From Clitopilus passeckerianus (lineage: Eukaryota; Basidiomycota; Agaricomycetes; Agaricales; Entolomataceae), in assembly GCA_944990035.1 (NCBI GenBank), contig CALYLX010000126.1:248001-312000 (forward strand): a stretch of 64,000 nt of DNA, written 5' to 3'. A program made the position numbers and the translations under genes. Positions 1 through 11,468 of the stretch are shown in pieces (positions within the stretch are counted from its first letter, which is position 1; every line of letters starts with the position of its first letter). The notes under the pieces were generated by a model. It was not told where the DNA came from. It saw only the letters and a program-made list of their open reading frames with translations, and searched no databases.

Positions 1-2077
1 GAAGAGGACCCCGACATCGACCTGAACGCTGAAGAGAACCTTGACCTCGAAAAAGAGACCTCGGCCAGAGACATTAAGGAACAGCGGGCTCGGAGAATAA
101 AGGCTCTGTTTGATGAGAGCATCTGTCCACGGTGGAAGGAACTGGTAACCGCAAGCGCCGAGCAGCCTGCGGAGGCACGGACACCAGGGCTGGAGCGATT
201 TGAACCAGGTAAAACACAACTGATTTCTTCGTCTTGGGATGATCTCAACGTCAAATAGGCTATGTCTACACACGCATGTTCAGCAGAGTCCTGGAGTCAC
301 TGGCAACTCTTAAAGCATATTCGGAAGAATTGGTTGTCCTGGAAGCACTTCTTGCTCAGAGATTCTGGCGGCGAGGGAAGAGAGCAAAGTGGCATGAACG
401 GCGTGCCATCCTCCTGACTCGATATCTCGGCTGGCATGAGAATGGAGATGGGAAGAAGAAACGTCTGATAGACGTATTTCATCGAGCTTATTCAGGTCTC
501 AAAGAGGCTCTGAAGGACGAAGATACGGGGATTGGTATGCTTACATCTGTGTCCACTTTTATCCTGCGTTACTAATGCGACGCTACTCCCATCTTCAGTT
601 TTCCGACCGGGTTTCGTTCATCGACTCCGTAAACTTGAGAAACTTCTGAAGATTCCGCCTGAGGACTGCTGCCAATGTGAAGGAGAGCTCAAGAAGGCAC
701 CAATCGTATTTTGTGGTGCAATTCGACTGCTTACCTCGTCTGCAAGTTTGAAGCTGGACGCAAATGGTCGTCCACTTCAAGATAATGCGTCCGATAACCC
801 GTCTGTTACGAAGTACTTCGCGCCCGTTGACTCAAAGACCAAACATGGCGCTAAAGCGGACAAGGAGAATATACCACAGGTATGGACCCCGCCAATATGC
901 CTCCTTCGACATTGACGCGGCTTCTAGCACGGCTCCCCATCCGACAAGTGGAAATGGAAAGGGAAGTCCCTCTGGAGAGGGAGGAACGGTGAAGAAGTCA
1001 ATGTCGAAAGTCGTGCTTTGGAGTTCTACGAGAGCAAAGGTTTCAAGGGGTACTACTCTTGTCATCTGATTGCTGGACTTACTTGCTGACCCAAACTCCC
1101 CAGGTTTCACTCGGAGACTCGAGTCGTTACTACGATCTTTGCCCTGCTCTTCTGGGATATCATCTTCTCGGAGGTACCAGGTGCTTTTGAGACCCCTTAC
1201 CAGATAGCTCCGCTAGATTTATCAGCAGATTCTTTCTACCGAGCCAGGAAGGACGCCATTGAGACGCGATTAGAAGAGCTCAAAATTCCAGGTCGCGCTG
1301 CAGAGATCTTGGCAGAGCGAGATGCCCAACACCGAGAGAGGAATACATGGTGCATTGGTGTACGCTGGGACATCTGCGCGCGAGAAGATCTGGTGGAGAT
1401 CGTTCTCGTAAGTCTACTCACGTTCATGTCCATGCCACAATCTTACCCTATTTCGTAGTGTTTAGGCGGCGATCCTCTAGCGATCATCTGCAGGCTGCTA
1501 TGCGAAGATTATTCAGGTCGCTCGAGTGGAGTACCCGACTTGATTGTATGGAACTTCGAAAAGAAACTGTGCAAATTTGTCGAGGTTAAAGGCCCCGGGG
1601 ACAGACCCGCTGAGAACCAGAAGGTACGAACCTTAGACCTGTGTTTTTTCCTGACCTCACCAGCGTCTTCAGCTCTGGTTTGATACCCTGATAGGTGCAG
1701 GTGCTGAAATAGAGATTTGCCGCGTCTATGACATCAATAAACCACCGCCTGCGAAGGGGATAAAGAAGCAAAGGAGGAAGCGCTCAGAGAAGCACGCGTC
1801 TGTCGTCGAACCTGTACCCCAGAAATCCGGCGATGGCGACTCAGACTTGGAGTCTGAAGAGGAACCTGATATGAATCAATCCAAAGATTCGGATGATGAG
1901 TATTGGAGTTCCATGCCGGAAATTGGAGCTACCTCAGAGCGTAATGCAAGGAAACGCAGGAGGTCACCTTCATTGAGCGACCTCGTCCCCAGCTTAGGTC
2001 CTGTACAGCTTTCACCCTCACCATCGCAACGACAAGACAGCCTTATTGCATCTACCAAGAAGCGGAAAAGCTTGTAA
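1..2077 (+). CDS. FAN1: FAN1-type structure-specific nuclease, 3' part
   Basis: FAN1 is a nuclear 5' flap endonuclease/5' exonuclease that works in interstrand crosslink repair. The window opens inside the gene, so the N-terminus (SAP and zinc-finger region in the family) is not visible. Readable exons are 1-208, 259-534, 599-about 880, about 928-1049, 1104-1408, about 1468-1623 and about 1671-2077, all joined by GT-AG introns. The VRR-NUC domain is clear: CLGGDPLAIICRLL, then GVPDLIVWN and FVEVKGPGD, which supply the PD-(D/E)xK catalytic Asp, Glu and Lys, followed by GAEIEICRV. The upstream helical region (RGKRAKWHERRAILL) also matches FAN1. After the nuclease comes a basic, serine-rich tail of about 100 residues that looks disordered. 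Stop TAA at 2075-2077. The identity is confident; the splice site near 880-928 is less certain. Confidence 0.9.
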
Positions 2078-2313
2078 TCCTATGTTGTTCTTACCACCGT
2101 GTTTATCTTTAGCTCCCAATCTACCATTTTTATGTGTTATTTATTCCCACATCACCTCTTGTATCATCTCTGCAACGCTTCATATAGTAGAATATCGCGG
2201 TGTATAACAGATTAGTGCTATCTATAACTCAAGACTGCTGCCTATAGAACACGCATTCGAGTGCATTATGACTATATCATCGCTACGCCGACCAGAATCC
2301 AATCACAGCAGGC

Positions 2314-4182
2314 CTACCCAGGCAACCCCCAGCTTGCCATAGCACTCGATTGGACACGATAGTACCGGACCTCTTCAAACACCCCTTCCAGCAGCTGCAT
2401 GTCTGACTCCTGCAGCCCTCTACAATCAATGAGGTCGAGCCAGATGGGGCCATGGCCAAGGTTCTGCCTTGCCGACATTGAAAGAAATAAAGCGCCGCAG
2501 TCGCAGTCCGCGTCGGTGGTACTAGATGGAGGGTTGAGAGCCAAGGAAGGTGCCCTCTCGTGAGGGTTAGCTCTCTGGAAATTCCACGAATAAAGCACTA
2601 AATGGTTCAAGTTTGGGTATGAAAGTGTTTCTGGCCATAGGCTGGACAAATTAGATTTAACGCTCCGAAAAAAGCTGGGTGATTGGATTTCAACGTTAAG
2701 AGGTTTAGCTTGGCTAATTTACCAACTCTCTCCCAATACCGAAGTTTGGAAGAAGGCAGAAGGTAGAGCATCTGCTCCAGGTTCTCTAGGGGTAGGGAAT
2801 CGATAGTTTCGGCAACAATATCCATAGAATTGCTGCATGGGGGGAGTGGATGATTATATCCGGCTGGTCCATATCGACGAATCCCTTCACTGGTTTATAC
2901 CAAGCATGGATCACGAGCGTACCCGTGTGGAATTCCTCGTTTGCTTGACGCTTGAGGACATGTATGCCAGCAGGTAGGTTTGCATTTATGGATCTCAGGA
3001 GAGTGGTGTAATCGTAATAAGCTGAGGCGCTACCAAGTTCCGATTGGCTATAGCAATGAAGTTGGAAGAGTGGAGTTTCCGCCGGGTATTTCACCTGGTC
3101 AAGGAACAACGCGCAGCTACCTGAAAGACCTGTAAGCTGTAGGCGCTCCAGAGATGAGAGATTGATAGTGGGGTTGTTGAAGGTCGTTGTGGTCCTTTCC
3201 TCGTCACTGATGGAGGCGAAAACGTGTTGCAGGTGTAAGATCTGAAGACTGGGTAATTGTCGTAAACCATCTATGACCTGATTGACCGGAATTTGTTGTG
3301 GCCTTGCCGATCCAGTGAGAATGATTTCGAGCGTATTGAGCGTGGACAAAAACGAAAAGGAGGGTCCACTGTCTGGAATATGTTTGAAAAGATTCCAATT
3401 GCGTAGGCATAAATGTCGAAGATCCAAATTTGCTGCCCCCATGTGATGGAATATACTTATGGGGAAATTTTGGGAGTGGCAGAGGGAGGAATCAATCGCT
3501 ATACTCTTCAGCGGCAGGGAATACTGCGACAAGTCTGTAAAAAATATCAGATCATTGGCGAAATCTTGCAGACCGCTGACAAGCTGATCGTCGTGGATTA
3601 TTAGGGCTTCGGCCGATGCAGGTTGTCAAATGCCAGTTTTCTGGCACCGGCATAAGCTTCTGGATTCCATCCCCAGTTTGCCACGTCAGTGGCAAGTTCA
3701 ATGGTCAAAGGAACGGATTTAGCTCGCTCTAACACCGCTTGAGCACAGCCAATGTTACGCAAGTAAGGCCGGCTCCAGCGTTGGGGGCACTCCAATGCAG
3801 CTCGACGCCATTTCGAGCAGACATGAGTAACTCCTATCCAGTTCACAGAGCCGCGTTGTAGGGTATTGCTATCGTCGAGGAGATAAGCAAATATATCCGT
3901 CAGCAGCTCCGAGGGAAGGCGTCGCCATACTGCGGTTAAGTCATTCTGCCTTGATCGTAAGATGCTAAGCCTCTGATTACAAGCCTCTATGATGTTTTCA
4001 AGGGATTGAATGTCTTCCTGAATAGCACCAAGCGTATCTTCACCCCTGCTGTGCGGATCAAGAGGTAGCAAATCATCCATCATAACATTGCCATCAGAGA
4101 CTACCGTTGCAAGGATAAGGGAAGATCCAGCGGTACGTAGCGGACAAAAACTTACCTTGAAATCTAGAAGAACAAAGTACAC
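2314..4182 (-). pseudogene. F-box/LRR array copy 1, frameshifted
   Basis: Relic of an F-box protein of the agaricomycete F-box/LRR family (substrate adaptors of SCF ubiquitin ligases). The N-terminal part is good: a short coiled coil, then the F-box RLPSELLTDIFAYLL, then GVTHVCSKWRRAALECP. The frame then breaks near 3603 (the continuation SAEALIIHDDQ is in another frame), again near 2822 (before DIVAETIDSLPLENL) and again near 2640 (before SSLWPETLSYPNL). Intact copies 2 and 4 have no introns at these places, so the breaks are frameshifts, not splicing. A run of six G at about 2838-2843 lies near the second break, so assembly error is a possible alternative for that one. A tiny first exon ending at a GTAAGT donor near 4154 is likely. 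Closest in arrangement to copy 2 just upstream. Confidence 0.75.
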
Positions 4183-4352
4183 ATACCATTACGAAAGTAT
4201 TGTCGAGGATGTGATGGGCAAGAAGAAAGCGTTGGCTCGTGAATTTTAAATCCGACTCTGACTTGACAATCATTCTGACTGATAATCATACCATGCCAAC
4301 CTGCAAAATTTGAAATTAATGTGCACTAGCGCATGGTATTCTAAGGTAGACG

Positions 4353-6235
4353 TTAGTGGGACATGTATATGAATGGGGGCCCCTTCGGCAAAAACTTGGT
4401 CAGCTTCTCCACATCATCGGGGTCAATCCCTTTGCAATCAAGTTTGCAATCCGCCAAACGCACCGCTAGAAGGGCATTCTTCCAAGAATGTCGAATTTTC
4501 AAATGACTCGCCAACTCTAGCCAAGAGGAATTCCCCGTACGGCTACCTTGAGTGGGAAGATCGCCCGCCTTTGCAACTTCGCTTGCCTGGCCACCTGTCA
4601 CGTCGTCGGCGCCAGTAAATTGCCAATCGTAAAGTGTGAGGTGACGCAGTACAGGGAACGAAATGTAAGGCTTTCCACATTCGGGCCGAAATGTCGTTGA
4701 GAGAAGTTCGAAGAGGCTTGGGTGGGTTTCCCGTACAACGAGAGCCTGCAATTTCCTCAGCCTTCCAACACTTTCCCAAGTTTTTTGGTTGGAGAACGGT
4801 GTTGCGTAGAACAATACAGACAGTTCTTCCAGAGAAAGGGTATCAATGATGTTTTGTAGGAGAGGAGTGATAGACGATGTAAGTCGGGAAGCTGCTATTG
4901 AGACTGCCGGGGAGGGTTCAGCGAGATTTGTGTGTATATGAACCGTGAGGCAGGTTTCCTCTTCCTCCTCGTCGTCTTTTTTTGGGTTATCCAATCTACT
5001 GGTGATTAGGTTTAGGTGGAGTATGGGGTCAACGAGTAGCTCCTGAACTGTCTGCATCAGGCTGAGATAGCCTTCATCGATATACACCTCCTCTTCCAGT
5101 ACCGTGATACTAAGTATCTTCGGCGGACGGGAGAGTTGCTTGAGAAATGCAGAGCATCGATCGGGATAATCTTCTAACCGGAGCTCTTGCAGTGGCCGGA
5201 GATTACTGTTGGTCCGATCCAAAGCGATACCTTGCATGTCCGATCTTGACTCGGGAGAGGAGAAGATCCCTGCAAGCTGCAGGTACTCTAGCTGAGGCAA
5301 GCATGTCAAGCACGAAATGACGCGGTCCACTGAAGTTTGTTGTAAGGACGAGGACTCTGGGCCATAAGGTGTGGAAAGGCAAATTTCTAGACGCGTAATT
5401 GAGGAGACTGCTTCCAGATGCGATAAATTGGGTACACGGAACAAGTTCCAATTATCTAGATTTAGCCGGCGAAGGTTGGGTTGAGAGCCGCAAATCCGGC
5501 TGAGGAACTCGACGAGAAATTCGTCGTTTGCGCAGTAAGGTGACAATATAGCTAGGTATTCGAGCCTAGGGGTGGGCCGCTCTGAATCCAGCTGGAGGAG
5601 CTCGTTGTTGTCCAATACCTGCCAGAGATGCTCGCTGTCCGGGAATGTGTCGTGGATGATAAGTGATTGAGCGGCGGGTAGATGCTTGAAGATCGTAGAT
5701 AGCTTCTTTTGAAGATGCATAGGGGTGCCGGGCTCCAAAGAGCTGTTCTGGAACGTGATTTCGAAGGATACCGGAACCGCTTTGGCTCGTCTGATCATTT
5801 CTGCGGTACATTCGGGCGAGCGGAATGAGGGTCGGCACCAGAGTTTTGGATATTGGATGGCAGCATGACGCCAGCGCGAGCAAACATGCGTAGCCTGGAT
5901 CCACTTTCCCGATGCTGAGTCTGTGCCCGGGCCATCGTAAACCAGGTACATAAAAATCTCCGTCAGGACTTCATCCGGAAGGCAAGCCACTAGGGATAAC
6001 TCGTTTTGTTTTGCTTTGAGGCTGACCACCTTTTGCTGCAAAATCCGTATTGCGGCTTCCAGAGGGCTGATCTCACGCTGCAGTGCCTCGGTCGTTGTTG
6101 CATGGGCATCCCGTTCGTCGATAGGGTTGGAAGAATGTCCATCCCCCTCAGCATTGCCTGGAAAAAACGAAGGTTCCGTAAATTTTTTGAAGTTGGTATG
6201 ATATCTGATTAGTCCAAACCTAAGAGAATGGGCAT
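4353..6235 (-). CDS. F-box/LRR protein, array copy 2 (intact)
   Basis: One uninterrupted frame of more than 560 codons. Order of parts: coiled-coil stretch ending in SLKAKQNELSL, F-box core ACLPDEVLTEIFMYL, the conserved THVCSRWRHAAIQYP and PKLW segment, then irregular leucine-rich repeats to the C-terminus. A short acidic run (DDEEEEE) interrupts the LRR part. The family role is recruitment of targets to the Skp1-Cullin-F-box ligase through the LRR region; the target is unknown. No in-frame ATG lies in the main exon. The best start I can see is the ATG at 6233-6235, joined by an intron from about 6219 to a TTTTTTCCAG acceptor at about 6164; this donor (GTTTGG) is weak, so the first few residues are tentative. 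The corresponding exon boundary in copy 1 supports the acceptor. Confidence 0.8.
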
Positions 6236-6969
6236 AGAACCTATATGAGCCTTCCCTAGTCCACTAGCCACTTTGCACATTGCTCATTGCTGAGTTGCAA
6301 CTTTGACTCGGACACTGAGCGTCGCGCCAATTAAAATTCAAGGGTTAAATGAAGTCATGTGATCCGAACGCGTTTCTTGACTTGATGTTCAAGTTCAACT
6401 AAAGTTTTCACGCCTCCGAGTCGCAACCTGATAACGGTTCTATTCACCGACAAGAACGAAGAGCGGGCATGCTGTCGACAGGACGTCATAGCACGATTGA
6501 ATGGGACGGACCCAGCAGCAGCAAGAACTAGAATTCTTTCCCAGCACAAGTCACCATAACTAGAGAAATCTAAATTATCCGCAACGTAGTCCGATGGGTG
6601 TGTGACACACTTGCCCCAACAATTAAAAGGACGTATTGTAATGTATCCATATAGACTGTGGTAAGAATCATGAATCCTCGCAACATTCACGGCTCACTCA
6701 GTCACCTCGGGTGTCGCAGCCTGAACTGCCAGTGAGATGGGATCGTTCTTCTCGGAAGGCCCACATACTTAAATGCCAACCTCCTACAAGCCCGGAAGCA
6801 TGGTGGTCAAGATGCTTGCGGTAAGCACGTAATATATAACCGGTGTCAAAATCTATAAATTCGATCATTATTATTCCAGTATAAACCCTACAGGGTTCCA
6901 AGGCGTATTGATCAGCTGCCTCCAGAGTATTAAACTGCCTGATGAAAGGAGGGTGCGGAGGGCTGTCTT
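6236..6969. other. Gene-poor spacer
   Basis: No convincing gene. Minus-strand frames of 91 and 111 codons here (6698-6973 and 6355-6690) have no recognisable domain and no supporting splice pattern; they are probably chance. Confidence 0.5.
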
Positions 6970-7709
6970 TCATGTGTTGTGCCAGAGCAACGTCTTCAGA
7001 TTACTCCAGACTTCGGCGTCGAGATAAAGGTATTTATGGGAGTAGAACATCCCAGGCTGGATAGTCTCTCCGCGGTGAGAGCATACCCACATGGCGGCAC
7101 CCCAAGAGAGGGCAGCGAAGACAGTGAAATAGCGGGAGTCGGGAGGCAGAGGCTTGACGACGGAGCTTGCCTTGGGAGATTGAGGAGAGGCGTGATAAGA
7201 TCCTGCTCTAGGGAGGAAGGAAATAATAACTCGGGATACGATGTAGAGAACAATCTGTTCGGTGCTTAGCCTGTATGATCAAAATGCTTGACATGTTGTG
7301 CATACCTGTTCATTCACGGAATTCCTCTCCCCGAAGACAAAATAGCCCCCCAAGAGACCAGCAATAAAGGTATCAATGCTCTGTTCCTTTCCTCCGTTTG
7401 CCTTCTTCTTAAGCAAGAGAATGGCCTTGTATATCGACACAAATTTAGCCAGGTTAAAAGCATGTTGCTTCGTTGCCTTGAAGATGGTCAAGCATCGGGA
7501 TTTCCAGCTAAACAAGAGGAAAAGTTAGCAAAATCAACGTTGAATAACATGACCGGCACGTACTCTCCCCGACCAAACAGGATGGACATTACCAGGGCAT
7601 GAGGGAAACGCACTTTAGCTCCATAAACGAGCCCATTTCTCGCGCCCTTCAAGATTGCCAGGGAATCGTGGTATGTTGGGTTCTGGATAATTTGTTGTAG
7701 AACGTCCAT
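6970..7709 (-). CDS. PXMP4: Peroxisomal membrane protein PXMP4/PMP24 homologue
   Basis: Three exons, 7709-7564, 7507-7306 and 7254-6970, give 210 residues, about the length of the animal protein. The sequence matches the PXMP4 branch of the Tim17/Tim22/Tim23/PMP24 family: LAILKGARNGLVYGAKVRFP then HALVMSILFGRG at the N-terminus, FNLAKFVSIYKAILLL and FIAGLLGGYFVFGE in the middle, and a C-terminal HRGETIQPGMFYS. The GxRNGxxYGxKxRxPHALVM signature is diagnostic. It is expected to sit in the peroxisomal membrane with several membrane segments; its biochemical role in fungi is not established. The intron phases join without a stop. The stop codon TGA at 6970-6972 closes the frame. It stands among broken F-box genes but looks normal and functional. 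Confidence 0.88.
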
Positions 7710-8594
7710 GGCAAGAGCAGAAAGAGGTCCTTCAAGTTAGACAAGGACCGCGCACCATAAAATTTAAGTGATCTGACGTCTGGCATCTTCGTGGCCAAAA
7801 GGACTAGTACCTTCATGGAAGCTGACAGACGGCTCTTTCAGCCGATTGCAAAACGATACTTACTATTCGGACCCCCAGTGATGCAACTTCAGTAATTGAG
7901 GCTCATGAAGAGCACTGGAATGCATGCGGATGCTGTGAAGGACATGCATACCTACCACATCCATGATACTTACGACCTCTCCGCTGATAATACGCAGTCT
8001 TTGAGCTGCCATTGAACCAGGGGGCTGGCAACCGAGCAGCTCGCAGTTGCGGGCCGTTTGCAAGTCTCATGTCAAGGGGTTCTTGGGGTCCTCACTCTAT
8101 CTCGATGGCCGAAGAGACGGAGATATCGCGCCGATTTCTTGCAATTATTCGGTGAAAATGAATGTCTGGATGGTCTCGAGATGATAAATTCTATCCTCTA
8201 CAAGGATTCAAAGGTAGAGTATATGAGATCAACTTGGGATCGACTCGGAGGAGATTATAAGCGGATCAGGAAGGAGATTATCCAATTATGGACAGGGACC
8301 CAGGTACCCATTGACCACTGTAGGAGGCCAGTCTGCCCACTAGGCGAACTGGGCGCCTGCACTCGAATAATTCGGCATGACGAATACGCCAACGAAAGCC
8401 GATCTCCTTCTTTCTAACCCTTATCTGCTATGGCAAATGGCATTGATGACCACCACGATCGAATAAAACCTAAGCACTCACAAGACCCATTAAGGAATAT
8501 CCCCTCATCCAGTCTCGCTTGTATCATTACATTGGCGTGCAGTACAAAGTTTGAATTGTTTTTATCAATACAGAGGGAAACATACAACGGGGTT
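7710..8594. other. Spacer, no supported gene
   Basis: Contains the upstream region of the PXMP4-like gene and the downstream region of the PPOX-like gene. A plus-strand frame at 8058-8417 (119 codons) has no family resemblance I can see and lacks splice context. Nothing else stands out. Confidence 0.5.
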
Positions 8595-9598
8595 TCAAGC
8601 GGTGAGGGCATTCTTAACATACTTAAAGTATGTCGCCGTCACCACCACGCCAGTGAGGAAGGTCAGAACACTCTTCAGTTCTACCCCAGGCAGCCCACTC
8701 GACTCATTCTGAGTCGATGCAGACGTTACCCTCCCAGGCTTAGTTGTCCTCTCATTCTCGTCATCCTTCTCATGAGGCTTCGGTGGTGCAAACACTGTCG
8801 TGCTCTTGAATCCATCCAAAACGCCAGGCAGACCGTCGAGAGAATGGGCATTTCGGGTCAACCAGTAATACTTCAAACCCTTCTCCGGTAGTTCTGTCTC
8901 CACGTTGCTGCCGTCAGGAGTACATGAGGGTTGTTTTTGAGCTGCTTCGATATCCACCTTCTCGTGTGCGGTGAAGTGGTTGATTAGGCGGTTGCGAGGT
9001 GCTTTGTAGGTGTAAAAGGGGACGGCATATCCACACGACTGGATTGAAAGGAGGTCAGAGGGATTCAATTTTGTTTCACGAAAGGGTGCACCGTAGAGAC
9101 TTTGAATACATCAATCATAATGATTGACCTCGAGCAAATTTGTCTCTTTTCGGGCGGGAGGAGAGCCTCATATTCCGGTGTGCCGAATTCGTACACATGC
9201 CCTGGGACCAACTGTCAGTGGGGATGCCGGGCTTGAGAACAGCTAGGTGACATACCTCGTCCGTAGAGTCGCATTATCCGAGGAGGACCCTCGAAGGCAT
9301 TGAAGAGGATAGTAATGCGTCCATTCTCCCTCACATGAGCAACAGTCTCAATTCCTGCGAAGTAAGGCGATCAGCTACCAGTAGCTAGAAGATACGGTAC
9401 TATAAACATACCACTTCCACTCAAGTCTTCATACCAGACTTGATTCTGATCGACAATCCTGAGAGAGCCTTCCACGCCCTTAGGCGAGACATTCACAAGG
9501 CCATCTCCAGTAAGAGGTGCAGTAGCGACCCAGAACACCTTCTGGTCCAGGATCCAAGAGTTAAGGTTCTCCGGTATCTCGTCGAAGTATTTGACCAT
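8595..9598 (-). CDS. Pyridoxamine 5'-phosphate oxidase-like flavin protein
   Basis: Fungal PPOX-like family (FMN split-barrel), several exons. Exon 1 (9598-9412) carries the typical N-terminus: MVKYFDEIPENLNSWI, FWVATAPL, VNVSPKG and QVWYEDLSGSG. The next exons give HVRENGRITILFNAFEGPPR, LYGRGHVYEFGTPEYEALLP and, across an intron with acceptor near 9043, VSTSCGYAVPFYTYK. The tail after the domain is polar and ends in a hydrophobic segment, LTFLTGVVVTATYF, that could be a membrane anchor; a C-terminal anchor is seen in many fungal members. FMN binding and an oxidoreductase role are inferred from the family; the substrate is unknown. It is transcribed divergently from the HYPK-like gene. Confidence 0.85.
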
Positions 9599-9950
9599 GC
9601 TAGTTTACAAAGAGGAGAAGAGGAAGTTTCGGGTATAAAAGCAAGCACGCAGCCTGGGTTATATGACTCCAGTCTGAGTGAATAGCCGGTACACGCGATT
9701 GGCCAGCAAGGTCAGCAGACGTTTGGCTGATAGAGATCGTCCCTGCAAGAATCAGAAGGTGGATGTCGTCCGAAAGCACGTTGAGTCATTTTGGGGATGA
9801 TGCTCATTAGGTCCGAAGATTGCGCACGAGGAAAGCGGGTACAGGGGAGGAACGAACTTGAGGCGCGGAGATCCAAAAATTTGGAGGAATTGTTCTGATC
9901 GTTGACCACAACGACGAAGAGGGCCTCAAGGACGACTTCGGAGTAATAAG
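9599..9950. promoter_or_regulatory. Shared upstream region of PPOX-like and HYPK-like genes
   Basis: The two start codons (9598 minus, 9951 plus) face away from each other across about 350 bases, so this stretch must hold both promoters. No obvious TATA box was found. The minus-strand frame 9712-9969 is not supported as a gene. Confidence 0.55.
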
Positions 9951-10442
9951 ATGAGCAACGGTGTGCCACGACCCGAGGTTATTGTGAACGTGCGATGAGC
10001 TCCGTTCTTTTGGATTCTAACCCCTCTGATCCTACGTGCAGATGCCTCATTTCACCTGACCCTATAATCTGGTCCTCCACGACCTCCTAACCTGCGTTTG
10101 CGACAACTTGCATGCCTTCGACCTTACTATTTGTTCTGGATGTGGTAGTTCGCGGATGGGTGGTCCTATTCCAAGGGTGTGTTAGAAGAAGCATACCAGA
10201 CTGGCGGCGTCCTCGACAAACCCCATAAAGCGCCGAAAGATACAACAGCGGCAAGTCTGAAGAAAGAGGATATTGACCTTATCGTACGTTGACTCTTGTC
10301 GCCCCCTTTCGGCAGCATTTACTAAGTTGAATCTTTCTTCAAGGTTCACGAATTCGAGATCTCACGGGCGAGAGCTGAGAAAGCGCTTGCACAGAATGGA
10401 GGCGATGTGGCAAAGACGCTGAAAGCTCTCATCCATTCTTAA
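9951..10442 (+). CDS. HYPK: HYPK-like UBA protein (NatA-associated)
   Basis: A small gene made of three short exons, 9951-9989, 10149-10283 and 10344-10442, giving 90 residues. It starts MSNGVPRPEVIVNFADGW, continues YSKGVLEEAY, and ends with a UBA-like domain: LKKEDIDLIVHEFEISRARA and EKALAQNGGDVAKTLKALI. This matches the HYPK family, whose members bind and regulate the NatA N-terminal acetyltransferase on ribosomes and share the UBA domain of NAC-alpha. The first intron (9990-10148) is long compared with the 39-base first coding exon. All three joins keep the frame. Identification rests on the C-terminal domain and on the N-terminal pattern together. Confidence 0.85.
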
Positions 10443-11468
10443 TTCAGTAGCTGTCCCGATGTCTATTTTAGTTTGCAAATGCATCCTTGCCTTCGTACAA
10501 ATACATCCCATTGGAACAACTACACATCAAAGCCAAGGTTTCAAGCGCAAGGTTCAACATTCAGCACTCCGCTGAATCTTGAAGCTTGAAGGTCAATGGA
10601 GAAACCATCTTGCATGTATGGCCATCCCTCCGAAGGGACTACAGCAACTGAAGGATCTTGAATGGGTCAAGACACGATTCTCATTCAATCTGACAGAAAA
10701 GTAGTACAGTATGTAGAAATAACGGCCAGGCAACACCTATACAATACAGTAAGCCTTATGTTGAAGATGAAACGAGAACGACGCGATGAGAAATGCGCAA
10801 AGTGGCCTCAGCCTCGCCTTTAAATCCCCATTCGCACCCAACCATCCAGCAGCTCAACCTGGTTCAGAGAAGCGCAGGAAGAGAGGGAAGCTTTCAAGAA
10901 ATAGGGGAAAGACCTCAAGCCCGAAGGCAGAGACGGGGTGCGTTCTTTTACCAGGATGATCTTCATCGGCCACTTCTCGCGTTTGAATTTCAAAAAAGGT
11001 TACTCACAATAATTCAAGACGCGTGTACGTTCGTGTGTGGATGGCGTAGAACTGTTTTAGATTGTTGCTAAAAAGACGAGAATACATCGTACTCGAATAA
11101 AAACAGAAAGAGATGTGAGAAAGCCCCAGGTGATCTCGCGTCCTAGCTCCTCGACCAGTGGGAGAAGCAATCAGCATAGATTGTTTTTGAGCGTCTCGAC
11201 CCGAGTGGGAGATACTCTTCGACGCTTGTCTGGACCATCCATCCGTGATCCACGCACAAGTACGAGCAGGACAGATAGTAATTTGAACGTCGGTGGTTTT
11301 GTTGATGAAAAAAACGCGCCGACAGATCTTATAAGCCAGTCCCACGGACGAAGCCGGGCGGAGTGCGAAACAAAAAATGTCGGTCACGCACTCGGCTACC
11401 TCGAATCCAAAGTTACAGCGCGGCAGCAAACGCGAAGGTCATTCTAGTTATTGGCCGACAGCTAGAGA
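10443..11468. other. Spacer and MRP51 upstream region
   Basis: About 1 kb between the HYPK-like stop and the MRP51 start. Several overlapping frames of 92-141 codons occur on both strands (for example 11004-11429 minus) but none has a domain or a plausible splice pattern. The last few hundred bases are presumably the MRP51 promoter and leader. Confidence 0.5.

Noticed and set aside
8058..8417. 119-codon plus-strand frame
   Set aside because: No recognised domain, no flanking splice sites, lies in the spacer between two well-supported genes; may be an old fragment but cannot be supported.
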